Assembly: GCA_035945995.1 (NCBI GenBank)
Contig: DASYZR010000169.1
Coordinates: forward strand, 1 to 39,862
Reading direction: 5' to 3'
Source: a bacterium
GTDB taxonomy: Bacteria; Sysuimicrobiota; Sysuimicrobiia; Sysuimicrobiales; Segetimicrobiaceae
DNA: 39,862 bases
Shown: positions 1-8,050 of the stretch, piece after piece
Layout: each line of letters starts with the position of its first letter
Position numbering within the stretch: the stretch's first letter is position 1
Made by a program: the position numbers and the translations under genes
Notes under the pieces: generated by a model
Told to the model about the DNA's origin: nothing
Database searches by the model: none
The model's input: the letters and a program-made list of their open reading frames with translations, nothing else

Positions 1-378
1 CTCGAAGAGGGGATCAAGGCCGTGGGCGCCGGCGTGCACCTGGGCGACGTCAGCGCGGCCATCCAGCGGTACGTGGAGCGGGCCGGGTTCTCCGTGGTGC
101 GCGAGTTCGCCGGCCACGGCGTCGGCCGGAGGCTGCACGAAGAGCCCCAGGTGCCGAACTTCGGCCGGCGGGGCGCGGGGGTCGTGCTGCGGCCCGGCAT
201 GACGCTTGCGATCGAGCCGATGATCAACGCGGGGACCGCCGCCGTGACGATCGACCGGGACGGATGGACCGTCCGGACGGCCGACGGCCGGCCGTCGGCG
301 CACTTCGAGCACACGGTGGCGGTTACCGACGCGGGCGCGGACGTACTGACTAGACTTCCCGCGGAAGCGTCGGTATAA
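1..378 (+). CDS. map: Type I methionine aminopeptidase, C-terminal part (5' end outside window)
   Basis: Removes the initiator methionine from nascent proteins in the cytosol. The frame is open from base 1, so only the C-terminal ~125 residues are seen. Metal-ligand and substrate motifs of the M24A family are present: [12 protein letters not shown] (His ligand and second conserved His), AIEPM (Glu ligand) and HFEHTVAV (Glu ligand). The first Asp ligands would lie upstream of the window. The gene ends at TAA 376-378, 29 bp before infA, on the same strand, as in many secY-adk-map-infA ribosomal operons. Family identification is secure; the N-terminus cannot be judged. Confidence 0.95.
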   Translation, partial: LEEGIKAVGAGVHLGDVSAAIQRYVERAGFSVVREFAGHGVGRRLHEEPQVPNFGRRGAGVVLRPGMTLAIEPMINAGTAAVTIDRDGWTVRTADGRPSAHFEHTVAVTDAGADVLTRLPAEASV

Positions 379-407
379 TAAACTGTTGTTCGTCCACGGG
401 GTAGGGG

Positions 408-626
408 ATGGCCAAGAAAGACGTTATTGAGGTCGAAGGGACTATCGTCGAGGTGCTTCCCAACGCCATGTTCCGCGTGGAACTGGCGTCCGGCCACAAG
501 ATTCTGGCGCACATCTCCGGCAAGATGCGGATCCATTTCATCCGGATCCTGCCGGGGGACCGCGTGAAGGTGGAGCTCTCGCCGTACGACCCGACCCGGG
601 GACGGATCACCTACCGGTTTCGCTGA
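408..626 (+). CDS. infA: Translation initiation factor IF-1
   Basis: IF-1 binds the 30S A site and helps IF-2 and IF-3 select the start codon. The 72-residue length is that of the family, and the whole protein is one S1/OB-fold domain. It starts [11 protein letters not shown] and contains the conserved segments [26 protein letters not shown] and [17 protein letters not shown]-rich ribosome-binding site (GGGGTAGGGG) lies just upstream of the ATG. It sits between map and rpmJ, the standard place. Confidence 0.98.
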   Translation: MAKKDVIEVEGTIVEVLPNAMFRVELASGHKILAHISGKMRIHFIRILPGDRVKVELSPYDPTRGRITYRFR

Positions 627-640
627 ATGGAGGCTGTGTG

Positions 641-754
641 ATGAAAGTGCGGGCGTCGGTCAGACGGATGTGCGAGAAGTGCAAGGTGATCAAGCGCGGC
701 AACCGCGTCATGGTCATCTGCGAGAATCCCAAGCATAAGCAGAAGCAGGGCTAG
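641..754 (+). CDS. rpmJ: 50S ribosomal protein L36 (bL36), zinc-ribbon form
   Basis: A 37-residue large-subunit protein, too short for a usual ORF cut-off. Translation from ATG 641 gives [20 protein letters not shown]..., ending KHKQKQG before TAG 752-754. The zinc ligands Cys11, Cys14, Cys27 and His32 are all present, so this is the C+ (zinc-binding) form. An AGG-containing ribosome-binding site lies ~8 nt upstream, 14 bp after the infA stop. Infa-rpmJ-rpsM order is universal in bacterial alpha operons. Confidence 0.97.
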   Translation: MKVRASVRRMCEKCKVIKRGNRVMVICENPKHKQKQG

Positions 755-776
755 ACCCCCCGAACGCCCCGGCAAA

Positions 777-820
777 CGGGGCAGGCCCCGGTGCACGGGG
801 CAGGCCCCGGTGCACGGGGC
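777..820 (+). repeat. 19-bp tandem repeat in the rpmJ-rpsM spacer
   Basis: Two perfect copies of the 19-mer CGGGGCAGGCCCCGGTGCA (777-795 and 796-814) plus the first 6 bases of a third lie between rpmJ and rpsM. Each unit contains GGGGCAGGCCCC, which can fold into a short GC hairpin. The array ends about 10 bp before the rpsM ribosome-binding site GGGAGG (831-836). It may affect rpsM translation or be a neutral slippage product. Confidence 0.85.
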
Positions 821-842
821 CGGGGGGCAAGGGAGGCATCGG

Positions 843-1253
843 ATGGCACGCATCGCGGGCGTGGACCTGCCGCGGGAGAAGCGGGTGGAGGTCGGGCTGA
901 CGTACATCTACGGCATCGGCCGCAGCCGCGCCCGGGAGATCTTGGGCATTACGGGCGTCAACCCGGACACGCGCGTGCGGGGTCTCACGGACGAAGAGGT
1001 CACCCGGCTGCGCGAGGTCATCGATCGCAACTACAAAGTCGAGGGCGATCTCCGGCGCGACGTGGCGATGGACATCCGCCGCCTCGTGGAAATCGGATGT
1101 TACCGCGGGCAGCGGCACCGCAAGGGTCTGCCGGTCCGCGGACAGCGCACGCGGACGAACGCGCGGACCCGGAAGGGCAAGAAGAAGACCGTCGGCGCGC
1201 GCCGGGCCAAGGCCGAGACGGCCGCGGCGACGCCGGCGCATGCCGCCGGCTAG
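843..1253 (+). CDS. rpsM: 30S ribosomal protein S13 (uS13)
   Basis: S13 sits in the head of the small subunit and contacts the P-site tRNA and bridge B1. The 136-residue product starts [21 protein letters not shown], the usual S13 N-terminus; an upstream in-frame ATG at 810 lies in the repeat and adds non-homologous residues. An H2TH-like region ([13 protein letters not shown]) is followed by the basic tail with the family signature [25 protein letters not shown] (shown in part as [14 protein letters not shown]). The C-terminus is extended by an Ala-rich tail past the usual KKK end. Ribosome-binding site GGGAGG at 831-836. Confidence 0.97.
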   Translation: MARIAGVDLPREKRVEVGLTYIYGIGRSRAREILGITGVNPDTRVRGLTDEEVTRLREVIDRNYKVEGDLRRDVAMDIRRLVEIGCYRGQRHRKGLPVRGQRTRTNARTRKGKKKTVGARRAKAETAAATPAHAAG

Positions 1254-1274
1254 TCCCCATCTGGGGACGCCGGC
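1245..1274 (+). other. Bulged GC hairpin spanning the rpsM stop codon
   Basis: GTCCCC (1253-1258) pairs with GGGGAC (1263-1268) across an ATCT loop. Outer arms GCCGGC (1245-1250 and 1269-1274) extend the stem, leaving TA as a bulge on one side. There is no following T-run, so an intrinsic terminator is unlikely. It may be an mRNA processing or stability element inside the operon. Confidence 0.5.
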
Positions 1275-1312
1275 CGCCGGCTAATGCGTGGCAGATCGGA
1301 GGCTCCATCAGG

Positions 1313-1699
1313 ATGACGACACCGACCCGCGGCAAGCGCAAAGAGCGCAAGAACGTTCCGGCCGGCATCGCCCACATCCAATCGACGTTCAACAATACGG
1401 TCGTGTCGATCTGCGACCTCCAGGGCAACGTGCTGGCGTGGGCGAGCGCCGGAACGTCCGGGTTCAAGGGTTCCCGCAAGGGCACGCCGTTCGCGGCGGG
1501 CCTCGCCGCGGAGAACGCCGCGCGCAAGGCGATGGAGCAGGGCGTCCGGTCGGTGGAGGTCTTCGTGAAGGGACCCGGCTCGGGCCGCGAGGCCGCGATC
1601 CGGTCGCTGCAGGCCGCCGGCCTGGAAGTCAGCCTCATCAAGGACGTCACGCCGATCCCCCACAACGGATGCCGGCCGCCGAAGCGGCGCCGGGTCTGA
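1313..1699 (+). CDS. rpsK: 30S ribosomal protein S11 (uS11)
   Basis: S11 lines the platform of the 30S subunit near the E site. From ATG 1313 the product is 128 residues, [18 protein letters not shown]..., typical for the family. Conserved stretches include [51 protein letters not shown] and the C-terminal [18 protein letters not shown]. An upstream in-frame extension reaches back through rpsM and is not homologous to S11. Ribosome-binding site GGAGG at about 1298-1302 fixes the start. Confidence 0.98.
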   Translation: MTTPTRGKRKERKNVPAGIAHIQSTFNNTVVSICDLQGNVLAWASAGTSGFKGSRKGTPFAAGLAAENAARKAMEQGVRSVEVFVKGPGSGREAAIRSLQAAGLEVSLIKDVTPIPHNGCRPPKRRRV

Positions 1700-1717
1700 T
1701 GAGCAGATCGTGCAGTT

Positions 1718-1737
1718 GACCCCGGCGGTACCGGGTC
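1718..1737 (+). other. Hairpin in the rpsK-rpsD spacer
   Basis: GACCCCGG (1718-1725) can pair with CCGGGTC (1731-1737), with one bulged C and a CGGTA loop. It lies in the 85-nt leader before rpsD. S4 autoregulates the alpha operon through an mRNA structure in several bacteria, but this structure is too small to be called such a site. Confidence 0.35.
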
Positions 1738-1784
1738 CGAGGCGGTGCTGACCGACGCGTTTTGAAGGGAAGAGAGGAGCAGGC

Positions 1785-2411
1785 ATGGGACGGTATCACG
1801 GACCGGTCTGCCGGCTGTGCCGGCGGGAAGGGATGAAGCTTTACCTCAAGGGCGAGAAGTGCTACACGGACAAGTGCCCGGTGGCGAAGGACACCACGCC
1901 GCCCGGCATGCACGCGCCGAGCCGGCGCAAGCCGTCCGATTTCGCAATCCGCCTCCGGGAGAAGCAGCGGCTGCGCCGCTTCTACGGGGTGTACGAGACC
2001 CAGTTCAAGCATTACTTCCGGATGGCCGCGCACGCGACGGGCGTCACGGGCACGCGCCTGCTGCAGATTCTTGAAAGTCGGCTGGACAACGTCGTGTACC
2101 GGCTCGGGCTCGCCGGAAGCCGCAAGGAGGCCCGGCAGCTCGTGGTCCACGGTCACATCGCCGTGAACGGGCGCCGCGTCACGATCCCGTCGTTCCTCGT
2201 CCGGCCCGGCCACAGCGTCGGCGTCGCCGAGGGGAGCCGGACCCTGCCGCGCTTCGCGGCGATCGCCGGACAGGCGCCGGGCCGCGGGACGCCGGGCTGG
2301 CTCGAGTATCAGCCGGACGCGCTGACCGGACGGGTGCTGACGCTGCCGGCCCGGGACGACATCGATGTGCCGGTGCACGAACAATTCATCGTCGAGTACT
2401 ACTCGAGGTAG
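1785..2411 (+). CDS. rpsD: 30S ribosomal protein S4 (uS4), zinc-binding type
   Basis: S4 is a primary 16S rRNA binder that nucleates 30S assembly and can repress its own operon. The 208-residue product has the usual length. The N-terminus carries the zinc motif of the C+ form, Cys9-x2-Cys12 (CRLC), Cys26 and Cys31. The RNA-binding S4 domain covers about residues 95-160 ([31 protein letters not shown]). A strong ribosome-binding site (AAGAGAGGAG) precedes ATG 1785. The distal part ([15 protein letters not shown]) also matches the family. Confidence 0.98.
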   Translation: MGRYHGPVCRLCRREGMKLYLKGEKCYTDKCPVAKDTTPPGMHAPSRRKPSDFAIRLREKQRLRRFYGVYETQFKHYFRMAAHATGVTGTRLLQILESRLDNVVYRLGLAGSRKEARQLVVHGHIAVNGRRVTIPSFLVRPGHSVGVAEGSRTLPRFAAIAGQAPGRGTPGWLEYQPDALTGRVLTLPARDDIDVPVHEQFIVEYYSR

Positions 2412-2455
2412 ATGCCGTGAGAGACGATCAGTTGGTCACATCAATGCAGAGCATC

Positions 2456-2488
2456 GCCCCTCCCGTGGGGGTCCCCGTCTCGGGGGGC
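2456..2488 (+). other. GC hairpin in the rpsD-rpoA spacer
   Basis: CCCCG (2473-2477) and CGGGG (2481-2485) form a tight stem with a TCT loop, and flanking CGCCCC/GGGGCG runs could lengthen it. The 119-nt spacer holds no recognisable gene; it is in frame with rpoA but has no alpha-subunit homology. No T-run follows. Confidence 0.35.
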
Positions 2489-2530
2489 GACGTGCTCGGT
2501 GGTGCGAGCGCAAAGAGGGGGTTGACGGGC

Positions 2531-3466
2531 GTGTGGGACATGAACAAGCCCAAGGTCGAGTACGCGGAGCTCTCTGACACGTACGGAAAATTTGTCGTCG
2601 AGCCGCTCGAGCGCGGCTTTGGGGTCACGCTCGGCAACGCTCTGCGGCGCGTTCTCCTTGCGTCCATTCCCGGGGCCGCCGTGACGTCGGTCAAGATCGA
2701 GAACGTGCTGCACGAGTTCTCGACGGTGCCGGGCGTGGTGGAAGACGTCACGCAGCTCATATTGAACCTCAAGGAGCTGACGTTCAAGCTGCACAGCGAC
2801 AAGCCGAAGCTGCTGCGCCTCGACGTCAAGGCGAAGAAGGAAGTCACGGCCGGCGATCTGCAGCCGGACGCGGAGGTCGAGATCCTCAACCCGGACCTCC
2901 ACCTGGCGACCCTCGACGGCAAGAGCGCGCACCTCGTCATGGAGCTCGTCGTCGAGCGGGGCAAGGGGTACGTGCCGGCGGAACGCCACCGGAAGAGCGA
3001 GCACGTGATCGGCGTGATCCCGGTGGACTCGATCTTCTCGCCGATCCAGAAGGTCAACTACTCCGTCGAGGACACGCGCGTCGGGCACGCCACCGACTAC
3101 GACCGGCTCGTGCTGGAAGTGTGGACCGACGGCAGCATCCGGCCGGAGGAGGCGCTCCAGGAATCGGCCCGTCAGCTGATCGAGAACTTCCGGCTGTTCG
3201 CCGGGACCGCGGCGGGCCCGGAGGTGGCCGCCGGCGAGCGGGTCGACGAGACGAACAAAGTCGCGACGATGCCGATTGAAGAGCTAGATCTTTCCGTCCG
3301 CCCGTACAACTGCCTCAAGCGGGCCGGGATCAACACGGTGGGCGACCTGCTGCAGCGCACCGAGGACGAGATCGTCAACGTCAAGAACTTCGGCCGCAAG
3401 TCGCTGGACGAGGTCAAGGAGAAGCTCGGCGCCCTCGGCCTCGAACTGCGGCGGCGGGGAGCCTGA
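2531..3466 (+). CDS. rpoA: DNA-directed RNA polymerase alpha subunit
   Basis: Alpha dimerises to nucleate RNA polymerase assembly; its C-terminal domain binds UP elements and activators. The chosen start is GTG 2531 ([11 protein letters not shown]..., 311 residues), placed 9 nt after GAGGGGG (2515-2521); ATG 2540 is an alternative. The open frame continues upstream to 2417, but that part has no alpha homology. The alpha-NTD shows [20 protein letters not shown] and [17 protein letters not shown]. The alpha-CTD follows the [19 protein letters not shown] motif and ends [20 protein letters not shown]. The stop is 1 nt before rplQ. Confidence 0.97.
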   Translation: MWDMNKPKVEYAELSDTYGKFVVEPLERGFGVTLGNALRRVLLASIPGAAVTSVKIENVLHEFSTVPGVVEDVTQLILNLKELTFKLHSDKPKLLRLDVKAKKEVTAGDLQPDAEVEILNPDLHLATLDGKSAHLVMELVVERGKGYVPAERHRKSEHVIGVIPVDSIFSPIQKVNYSVEDTRVGHATDYDRLVLEVWTDGSIRPEEALQESARQLIENFRLFAGTAAGPEVAAGERVDETNKVATMPIEELDLSVRPYNCLKRAGINTVGDLLQRTEDEIVNVKNFGRKSLDEVKEKLGALGLELRRRGA

Positions 3467-3467
3467 C

Positions 3468-3818
3468 GTGCTGGGGCAGCGCGGCCGCCGGCTCGGCCGT
3501 GACACCGGGGCGCGGCGGGCGCTGTTCCGCGGGCTCGTCTCGTCCCTCATCGCGCACGAGCGGATCCGGACGACCGCCGAGCGGGCCAAGGAGGCCAAGA
3601 AGGTGGCCGACCGCATGATCGATCTCGCGCTCGCCAACGACGTGAACGCCCGCCGCCGGGCGGCGCGCCTCTTGACCGACCCAAAGATCGTGCGCCGGCT
3701 CTTCGGGACGGTGGCGCCGCGCTACCAGAAGGGCCGCGGCGGCTACACCCGGATCGTGCGCCTGGGCCGCCGGCGCGGCGACGCCGCGGAGATGGCCCTC
3801 CTCGAACTCGTCACGTAG
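3468..3818 (+). CDS. rplQ: 50S ribosomal protein L17 (bL17)
   Basis: A large-subunit protein near the exit tunnel. The GTG start at 3468 is one base after the rpoA stop, so translation is probably coupled. The 116-residue product has the family pattern: GRDTGARRALFRGLVSSLI, HERIRTTAERAKEAKKVADR and the C-terminal PRYQKGRGGYTRIVRLGRRRGD. The usual ML.H...GRKLGR N-terminus is represented by MLGQRGRRLGRDTG. It closes the ribosomal part of the operon. Confidence 0.97.
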   Translation: MLGQRGRRLGRDTGARRALFRGLVSSLIAHERIRTTAERAKEAKKVADRMIDLALANDVNARRRAARLLTDPKIVRRLFGTVAPRYQKGRGGYTRIVRLGRRRGDAAEMALLELVT

Positions 3819-3847
3819 AGCCCGTACGTCCTTCACGACCGATCCAC

Positions 3848-3964
3848 ATGAGCAAGTCTCGACGGCTCGAGGTGGCGCAGGACAAGCTTCAGAGCGCCGT
3901 CGAGCGTGAAGTGCGCCCGCGCGAGGGCCTTGTGTCGGGGTCGAAAGTCGCAGCAAGGGCGTGA
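3848..3964 (+). CDS. Possible 38-aa small protein upstream of ecfA1
   Basis: The 145-nt gap between rplQ and ecfA1 contains an ATG ORF of 38 codons (MSKSRRLEVAQDKLQ..., ending KVAARA). Its TGA (3962-3964) overlaps the ATG of ecfA1 (3964-3966) in a TGATG arrangement typical of coupled genes. The product would be basic and partly amphipathic with no cysteines or membrane segment. There is no good ribosome-binding site and no family was recognised. It could be a coupling leader or chance. Confidence 0.25.
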   Translation: MSKSRRLEVAQDKLQSAVEREVRPREGLVSGSKVAARA

Positions 3965-4821
3965 TGCCCGAGGCCCTGATCCGCGTCCGGGGGCTGGCGC
4001 ACACGTACCACGCCGGGACCCCGGATGCCGTGCCGGCCGTCCGCGGCGTGGATCTCGACGTCCGCGCCGGGGAGTGTGTGGCGCTCCTCGGCGGCAACGG
4101 TTCCGGCAAGAGTACTCTCGCCAAACACCTCAACGCGCTGCTGCTCCCCACCGAGGGGTCCGTCATCGTCGACGGCTTCGATACCCGCGACGCGGACGCG
4201 GTCTGGGAAATCCGGCGGCGGGTGGGCATGATCTTCGAACACCCCGACGATCAGTTGATCGCGGCCGTCGTCGAGGAAGACGTGGCGTTCGGGCCGGAGA
4301 ACCTGGGGCTGCCCCCGGCCGAGATCCGCACCCGCGTCACCGCGGCGCTCCGCGCGGTGGGCCTCGAGGCGCTGCGCCGGCGCCCGCCGCACCTGCTGTC
4401 GGGAGGCCAAAAGCAGCGCGTCGCGATTGCCGGCGTGCTGGCGATGGCGCCCCGGTGCCTCGTACTGGACGAGGCGACGTCGATGCTCGATCCGGAAGGG
4501 CAGCGCGAGGTCATGGACACGGCGCTGCGCCTTTGCCGGAGCGAGCAGCTGGCGCTCGTCCTGATCACCCACGCGATGGAGGAGGCCGCGCTCGCCGACC
4601 GGGTCGTGGTGCTGGCGGACGGCCGCGTGGCCCTCGAGGGGACGCCGGCCGACGTGTTTGCGAACGAGGAGGCGCTCCGGCGCCTCCGGCTGGAGCCCCC
4701 CGAGATCGCCCGTCTGCGCCTCGGGTTGGCGCGTGACGGGCTGCCTCTCGGCCCCGAGCTCCTGACCATCGACCAGCTCGTCGCCTCGCTCCTGGCCCTC
4801 GGCGGTCCGCGGCGCGCATGA
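3964..4821 (+). CDS. ecfA1: ECF transporter energising ATPase EcfA1
   Basis: One of two cytoplasmic ATPases of a group II energy-coupling-factor transporter that powers uptake of vitamins or metals through exchangeable S components. Seen in order: Walker A GGNGSGKSTLAKH (about residues 43-55), Q-loop FEHPDDQL, signature LSGGQKQRVAIAG, Walker B CLVLDEATSMLDP and H-loop LITHAMEEA. The 285-residue length fits the family. Start ATG 3964; an adjacent in-frame GTG at 3961 would add one residue. It ends with an ATGA overlap into ecfA2. Confidence 0.95.
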   Translation: MPEALIRVRGLAHTYHAGTPDAVPAVRGVDLDVRAGECVALLGGNGSGKSTLAKHLNALLLPTEGSVIVDGFDTRDADAVWEIRRRVGMIFEHPDDQLIAAVVEEDVAFGPENLGLPPAEIRTRVTAALRAVGLEALRRRPPHLLSGGQKQRVAIAGVLAMAPRCLVLDEATSMLDPEGQREVMDTALRLCRSEQLALVLITHAMEEAALADRVVVLADGRVALEGTPADVFANEEALRRLRLEPPEIARLRLGLARDGLPLGPELLTIDQLVASLLALGGPRRA

Positions 4822-5732
4822 CACCGGCCGTGGCGCGCCCGGCCCCGCCCATCATCCGCTGCGAGCGCCTCTCATACGTCTACCACCGCGGCACCCCGTT
4901 CGAGACCGGCGCGGTCGACGACGTTTCGCTCGAGATCCGGGCGGGCGAGGCGGTCGGGATCATCGGCGCGACCGGGTCCGGCAAATCAACGCTGGTGCAG
5001 CATTTCAACGCGCTGTTGCGGCCCACCCACGGCCGCGTCTACCTCGACGCCGTCGATGTCAACGCGCGCGAAGTGGACCAGCGCCGGGTGCGCCAGCAGA
5101 TTGCGCTGTTGTTTCAGTACCCGGAGCACCAGTTGTTCGAGGAGACCGTCGCCGCGGACGTGGCGTTCGGACCGCGCAACCTCGGCCTCGGGGCGGAGGA
5201 GGTCCGCGACGGCGTGGCGCATGCCCTCCGTCTCGTCGGGCTCGATCCGGAGCGGTTCGGGCCGCGGTCGCCGTTTACGCTCAGCAACGGGGAGATGCGC
5301 CGCACGGCGATCGCCGGCCTGCTCGCGATGAGGCCGCGGATGCTGATTCTGGACGAGCCCACCGCCGGCCTCGATCCGGCCGGCCGGCGGGATATCCTGG
5401 GGCACATCGCGCGGCTGCGCCGCGACGCGGGCCTGACGCTCGTGCTGGTCACGCACAGCATGGACGCGATCGCCGCCTTGTGCGACCGGGTGATGGTGCT
5501 GGACCACGGCCGGCTCGTCGCGGATGGGCCGGTGCGGACCGTCTTTTCCGACGCGCCGCGGCTCCAAGGGCTCGGGCTCGATCTGCCGCAGGCGGCGCTC
5601 TGCGTCTACCGGCTCCGGCGGGAAGGCTGGCCGGTCCGGCCGGACGCGCTGAGCGTCGAGGAGGCGCGACAGGCCATCCTCGACGCCCTACGCCGCCGGG
5701 GGGTCCTCCCGGCCAGCAGGGCGGGGGACTGA
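4818..5732 (+). CDS. ecfA2: ECF transporter energising ATPase EcfA2
   Basis: Partner ATPase of EcfA1 at the cytoplasmic face of EcfT. Motifs: Walker A GATGSGKSTLVQHFN, Q-loop FQYPEHQLFEETV, Walker B MLILDEPTAGLDPAG and H-loop LVTHSMDAIA. The ABC signature reads LSNGEMRR instead of the usual LSGGQ-type sequence, a visible departure; asymmetric sites are common in EcfA pairs. The 304-residue length is slightly above average with a Pro/Arg-rich C-terminus. Start ATG 4818 overlaps the ecfA1 stop by 4 bp. Confidence 0.94.
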   Translation: MTPAVARPAPPIIRCERLSYVYHRGTPFETGAVDDVSLEIRAGEAVGIIGATGSGKSTLVQHFNALLRPTHGRVYLDAVDVNAREVDQRRVRQQIALLFQYPEHQLFEETVAADVAFGPRNLGLGAEEVRDGVAHALRLVGLDPERFGPRSPFTLSNGEMRRTAIAGLLAMRPRMLILDEPTAGLDPAGRRDILGHIARLRRDAGLTLVLVTHSMDAIAALCDRVMVLDHGRLVADGPVRTVFSDAPRLQGLGLDLPQAALCVYRLRREGWPVRPDALSVEEARQAILDALRRRGVLPASRAGD

Positions 5733-5806
5733 CGGAATGCCCCGTGCTCGTCTGCACCGCCTCGCGGACGCCGCCAATCGATCGGAGCGGGGGTAACGAC
5801 GCGACC

Positions 5807-6682
5807 GTGGATCCGCTGCGGGCCTTGCGGGCCCTGTCGTTCGGCCAGTACGTGCCGGTGGATTCCCCGATCCACCGGCTGGACCCGCGCACGAAGATCC
5901 TCGCGACCGTCGTCCTCGCGGTCGCCGCATTTCTCGCCCGAGACTTCGTCGCGCTGGCCGTGCTCGCCGCCGCCCTCGGCGCCGTCGTCGCCGCCGCGTG
6001 TCTCTCCCCGGGGTATGTCCTCGCCGGCCTCCGGCCGGTCTGGTGGCTGATCGCGTTCACGGTGGTGGCACAGATCGGCTTTGGGCCGGCGGGCGGCCAC
6101 CCCGTCTGGCACCGCGGGCCGCTCACGATCACCCGGGAGAATCTGAGGGACGGCGCTCTCTACGGCGGGCAGTTCGCGCTGTTGATCATCGCCACCACGC
6201 TCATGACCTTTACGACCTCGCCGGTGGAGTTGACCGACGGGCTCGAGCGGCTGCTGCGGCCGTTTCGCCGGCTCGGCGTGCCGGCGCATGAGTTGGCGCT
6301 TATGATGACAATCGCCCTGCGGTTCATCCCGACCCTCGTCGAAGAGACGGACAAGATCGTGAAGGCGCAGACGGCGCGCGGCGCAGAGTTCACTCGGGGC
6401 AGCCTGGGCCACCGGATGCGGGCCCTCGTTCCGCTCTTGGTACCGCTGTTCGTCGGGGCGTTCCGGCGGGCCGAATCGCTCGCGCTGGCGATGGAAGCGC
6501 GATGCTACCGCGGCGGCGATCAGCGGACCCGGATGCGGGAGCTCAGCCTTCGGCCTCGCGATTACGCCGCGTTCGCGGTACTCGCGCTTATCGCGGCACT
6601 GGTGGTCGTGCCCCACGGGCCGCCCGCTCCACGGACGCATTCCGCGTCCCCCCACCGGCCGGCGCCACCGCGCACGCCGTAG
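5807..6682 (+). CDS. ecfT: ECF transporter transmembrane protein EcfT
   Basis: Membrane scaffold linking the two ATPases to S components. Hydrophobic helices flank long coupling helices. The two short EcfT motifs, AQTARGAEF and MEARCYRGG, which contact the ATPases, are both present. The chosen GTG start (5807) gives MDPLRALRALSFGQYVPVDSP..., 291 residues, with the characteristic GQYVP..S.IHRLDPRTK N-terminus; the open frame extends far upstream into ecfA2 without homology. No S component is encoded in the window, so substrate is unknown. The C-terminus is a short Pro-rich tail. Confidence 0.92.
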   Translation: MDPLRALRALSFGQYVPVDSPIHRLDPRTKILATVVLAVAAFLARDFVALAVLAAALGAVVAAACLSPGYVLAGLRPVWWLIAFTVVAQIGFGPAGGHPVWHRGPLTITRENLRDGALYGGQFALLIIATTLMTFTTSPVELTDGLERLLRPFRRLGVPAHELALMMTIALRFIPTLVEETDKIVKAQTARGAEFTRGSLGHRMRALVPLLVPLFVGAFRRAESLALAMEARCYRGGDQRTRMRELSLRPRDYAAFAVLALIAALVVVPHGPPAPRTHSASPHRPAPPRTP

Positions 6683-6693
6683 CGGGCACCGAC

Positions 6694-7464
6694 GTGCGGA
6701 CGTTGAAACTGACCCTGGAATACGACGGCGCCGCGTACTGCGGGTGGCAGCGGCAGCGCGGCTCCGCCGCGGCGGGAGCGCCGTCCGTGCAGGCGACCCT
6801 CGAGCGGGCGGTGGCGGAGGTCGCGGGCGGGCCGGAGCAGGTGGTCGGCGCGGGCCGGACCGATGCCGGCGTGCACGCCCTCGGCCAGGTGGCGAGCCTC
6901 GTCACGTCGAGCCGCATTCCGGCCGGCCGCTTTCCCGGGGCGTTGAACGCGCATCTGCCGGCCGACGTGCGGGTGGTGGCGGCGGAAGAGGCGGCGGACG
7001 GCTTCCACGCGCGCCACGATGCGGTCGCGCGCACCTACCGCTATGAAATTCTGAACCGCCCCGGGCCGTCCGCGCTGCTGCGCGGGCTGGCCCACCACGT
7101 TCCGGAGCCGCTCGACGTGGTCACGATGCAGCGGGCGATGGCGCCGTTCCCAGGCCGCCACGACTTCGTGGCGTACCGTGGCGTCGGGACCCCCACGCGG
7201 ACCACGCTCTGCACCGTGAGTGATGCGGCCGTCGAGCAGCTGGCCGCGGACACGTTCCTCCCGGAGGCCCGCGTGCGGATCGTCATCACCGCCGACCGGT
7301 TTCTCCGCCACATGGTGCGTATGATCGCCGGTACGCTGGTGCGTGTCGGGCTCGGGCGGCTGCCGGTCGAGGCGCCCGGAGAGTTCCTTGCGGATCCCGA
7401 CAATCGCCGCACCGGTCCCAGAGCACCGGCGCACGGACTCTATCTCGTTCGCGTGGACTACTGA
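6694..7464 (+). CDS. truA: tRNA pseudouridine(38-40) synthase TruA
   Basis: Isomerises uridines 38-40 in the anticodon arm of tRNAs. The catalytic Asp is in GAGRTDAGVHALGQVASL (about residue 60). Other family segments: LTLEYDGAAYCGWQRQ near the N-terminus, RYEILNRP, HHVPEPLD, and FLRHMVRMIAGTLVRVGLG near the C-terminus. Start GTG 6694 gives 256 residues, normal for TruA, 11 bp after ecfT; no clear ribosome-binding site is seen. It ends 8 bp from the convergent gene at 7473. In many Firmicutes rplM-rpsI would follow; here that order is broken. Confidence 0.95.
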   Translation: MRTLKLTLEYDGAAYCGWQRQRGSAAAGAPSVQATLERAVAEVAGGPEQVVGAGRTDAGVHALGQVASLVTSSRIPAGRFPGALNAHLPADVRVVAAEEAADGFHARHDAVARTYRYEILNRPGPSALLRGLAHHVPEPLDVVTMQRAMAPFPGRHDFVAYRGVGTPTRTTLCTVSDAAVEQLAADTFLPEARVRIVITADRFLRHMVRMIAGTLVRVGLGRLPVEAPGEFLADPDNRRTGPRAPAHGLYLVRVDY

Positions 7465-7472
7465 CGGGCCGG

Positions 7473-7868
7473 CTATCGCGTGCGTCGTCGCAGGGCGCCG
7501 GGCGTGGTGCGCATGTGGAGCGCCTCCACGTCCTCGCGGCGAAACCATAGGAATCGGCCGATGCGCGTCGCCCGCAGGCGGCGATCCCGCACCGCGGCAT
7601 AGACGTCCTTCACCGGAATGTTGAGGTGCCGCGCCACCTCGTGCGCGCGCAACAGATCGTCGCGATCGACGCCCGGTGACGTCTCGGCGGGGGCGGCCGC
7701 CGTCCGGTCGAGCGCCCGCGCCGAGCCGGGCGTGTGCGGATCCAAATCCCCCAGGACCCTTCGCACCTTCTCAAGTGCGCCGCGGACCCGATCTAGGTAC
7801 TTACGGTGCGATTCGGGGGATGAATCCACGCGGCTCTGCCCCTCCCAACCGGCCATTGGGCCCGCCAT
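7473..7868 (-). CDS. MerR/excisionase-type (HTH_17) DNA-binding protein
   Basis: About 131 residues from ATG 7868 (GTG 7883 also in frame). The C-terminal ~50 residues form a winged-helix DNA-binding domain of the excisionase/MerR-like HTH_17 family: LLRAHEVARHLNIPVKDVYA, then RLRATRIGRFLWFRREDVEALH. The N-terminal half is charged and poorly conserved, with a segment RKYLDRVRGALEKVRRVLGDL that may be a coiled-coil. It converges on truA. No integrase or phage gene lies nearby, so a mobile-element excisionase role is not supported; a local transcription factor is more likely. Its target is unknown. Confidence 0.75.
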   Translation of the reverse strand: MAGPMAGWEGQSRVDSSPESHRKYLDRVRGALEKVRRVLGDLDPHTPGSARALDRTAAAPAETSPGVDRDDLLRAHEVARHLNIPVKDVYAAVRDRRLRATRIGRFLWFRREDVEALHMRTTPGALRRRTR

Positions 7869-8050
7869 GGCCCATTGAAACACCTGCGCGCCGGGCGCCT
7901 ACTATCTAGGTGCCCAGCTCAAAACCGGCCTAGACACGCGGCAAAGAGACACGAGCCACCGGATGTGCTACTGTTGATTTGGAAAGTAATACTCGATTGA
8001 TTGGGACATGGCACAGCGTTCCTATCTTGGGGACACGGGGGTGACCTGAG

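Noticed and set aside
398-407. GGGGTAGGGG before infA as a possible regulon site
   Set aside because: It is the infA ribosome-binding site; no opposite arm or half-site upstream.
7473-8050. Phage or integrative-element remnant suggested by an excisionase-like gene
   Set aside because: No integrase, att-type repeats, tRNA or phage genes are visible in the window.
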